Assembly: GCA_021772975.1 (NCBI GenBank)
Contig: JAJFKY010000016.1
Location: 372,001-436,000, forward strand
From: Gammaproteobacteria bacterium
GTDB taxonomy: Bacteria > Pseudomonadota > Gammaproteobacteria > Xanthomonadales > Wenzhouxiangellaceae
Length of the DNA: 64,000 nucleotides
Direction: 5' to 3'
Positions 63,136-64,000 of the stretch are shown in pieces (positions within the stretch are counted from its first letter, which is position 1; each line of letters opens with the position of its first letter). The translations under genes were made by a program, and so were the position numbers. A model generated the notes under the pieces. It saw nothing but the letters and a program-made list of their open reading frames with translations, was not told the DNA's origin and searched no databases.

Positions 63136-64000
63136 TTAATGGACGCCGTGCATGCCTTTCCGGAGCAGCGGCGAAATGATAAACATAAACACGCCGGCGG
63201 CGATGCCAAACCACATCAGGAAGGTGAACAGCTCGGTATAAGTCGCCAGCGCAGCAGCCACATCCTGAACCTCGCCATCGGCGGTATCAATGGCTGCCCA
63301 TTTGGACATCCGGGTGGCCAGTGTTTCTGATAATGCAGTGGCCAGAAACCAGGTGCCCATGGCCGCGCCCACCACTTTGGGTACGGCCAGTTTAGTGACC
63401 GCAGACAGGCCTACCGGTGACAGGCAAAGCTCACCGGTGGTATGCAGCAGATAGGCCAGCACCAACCAGATGGCGGCCACCTGACCTGCTTCGTTGGGAA
63501 ATTGCGCGCCGAATACCAGGGCGCCAAAACCCAGCCCGGCCTGTAGAATGCCCAGCCCGAATTTAACCGGCGTGGAGGGTTCCCAGCCGCGTCTGGCCAG
63601 CCATATCCACAAACCGGCAAACACCGGTGCCAGCAGGATAATAAAGCCGGCATTCAGCGATCCGAACTGGGAAGCACGGACCTCGCTGCCCAGAACTTCA
63701 CGATCCAGTACGCGATCCGCGTATAAGGTCATGGAACTGGCGGATTGTTCAAATAAGGCCCAGAACACGATGGTGGAGGCGATCAGTACCACCAGCACCA
63801 GCATACGGTGGAATTCTTCGCGGCTGGCTTTTAAAAATGCATAGCCGATCAGTCCCGAGCCCGCTAAAACCAGCATGACATATTGCGAAGTATGCACCAC
63901 GTGCTCACGTTGAACGACCCACCATACGGCTGCCAGGGCCAGCATCGAGCCCAGATAGATGGCCCATTCCTTATTGATCGGACCCAGGGCGGATTCCTTA
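63136..64000 (-). CDS. POT-family peptide transporter, C-terminal part (5' end outside window)
   Basis: About 288 codons remain in frame to the window edge (63999). Six or more membrane segments and the motifs ASTIVFWALFEQSASSMTL and YLLHTTGELCLSPVGLS (the last is the family PTR2 signature, GELCLSPVGLS) identify a proton-dependent oligopeptide transporter of the DtpT/YdgR type. The first half lies to the right. It heads the transporter-FmdB pair. Confidence 0.92.
   Translation of the reverse strand, partial: KESALGPINKEWAIYLGSMLALAAVWWVVQREHVVHTSQYVMLVLAGSGLIGYAFLKASREEFHRMLVLVVLIASTIVFWALFEQSASSMTLYADRVLDREVLGSEVRASQFGSLNAGFIILLAPVFAGLWIWLARRGWEPSTPVKFGLGILQAGLGFGALVFGAQFPNEAGQVAAIWLVLAYLLHTTGELCLSPVGLSAVTKLAVPKVVGAAMGTWFLATALSETLATRMSKWAAIDTADGEVQDVAAALATYTELFTFLMWFGIAAGVFMFIISPLLRKGMHGVH

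Overview
The window reads as chromosome of a gammaproteobacterium. The main evidence is the block rimP-nusA-infB-rbfA-truB-rpsO-pnp (21.2-29.9 kb), an outer-membrane biogenesis stretch with a Kdo kinase and a heptosyltransferase, dsbB, ribonuclease D and a tRNA-Arg(CCT) with encoded CCA. Base composition is moderately GC-rich, apart from AT-rich islands at 40.5-42.0 kb and 45.1-46.7 kb. Genus cannot be fixed from the sequence alone.

Region 1 (1-13.4 kb) looks like a hydrogenase-linked accessory locus. On the + strand it runs from the end of hypD and hypE through an FmdE-like protein, a large exported monoheme protein, a phosphoribosyltransferase-fold protein, a VanX-like M15 protein, a multicopper oxidase lipoprotein, a Ycf48-like propeller fused to a FlgD-like domain, an ATP-grasp protein and two GT2 glycosyltransferases. 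Facing them is a solitary [NiFe]-hydrogenase large-subunit gene. It keeps the C-terminal DPCxxCxxH motif and the RG...H region but has Ser where the first nickel-binding Cys of the N-terminal CxxC is expected. No small-subunit gene is visible in the window. This is the best candidate here for an undescribed system.

Region 2 (13.7-20.7 kb) holds an AraC-type regulator, an exported alpha/beta hydrolase lacking the usual catalytic His, a two-domain SnoaL-like exported protein, a prolyl oligopeptidase lipoprotein, an aldo/keto reductase and a VOC-fold protein. The intergenic space before the VOC gene carries short dispersed repeats and a 24-bp perfect palindrome.

Region 3 (21.0-29.9 kb) is the translation and RNA-decay block. 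It includes a structured leader with a terminator ahead of rimP and a long hairpin leader ahead of rpsO.

Region 4 (30.0-35.6 kb) is a six-gene minus-strand operon that looks like copper handling: a CopL-like Cys/His-rich protein, a TolC-type channel with a His-rich tail, a Tat-exported multicopper oxidase, a monoheme cytochrome with a long His-rich tail, a glutaredoxin-MauE fusion and a SnoaL-like protein.

Region 5 (35.8-46.8 kb) has an OmpA-domain protein ending in three Ig/cadherin-like repeats, a DUF6165-like protein, a heptosyltransferase, Kdo kinase, a RAYT-type transposase inside a 16-bp inverted-repeat-bounded element, an alpha/beta hydrolase, a PhyH-type dioxygenase, a YhhQ-type transporter and a sterol-desaturase-type protein. 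Next come two tandem REP-like units whose core matches the transposon ends, a small exported protein and an empty AT-rich stretch up to tRNA-Arg.

Region 6 (46.8-64 kb) has a TolB-like propeller protein, ribonuclease D, an FGE/SUMF1-domain exported protein, histidine ammonia-lyase, dsbB, class II DAHP synthase, a peroxiredoxin-like protein and a DUF1801 protein. It closes with a three-gene ECF sigma / anti-sigma-VWA / giant exported protein operon, an FmdB-type zinc-ribbon protein and the 3' part of a POT peptide transporter.
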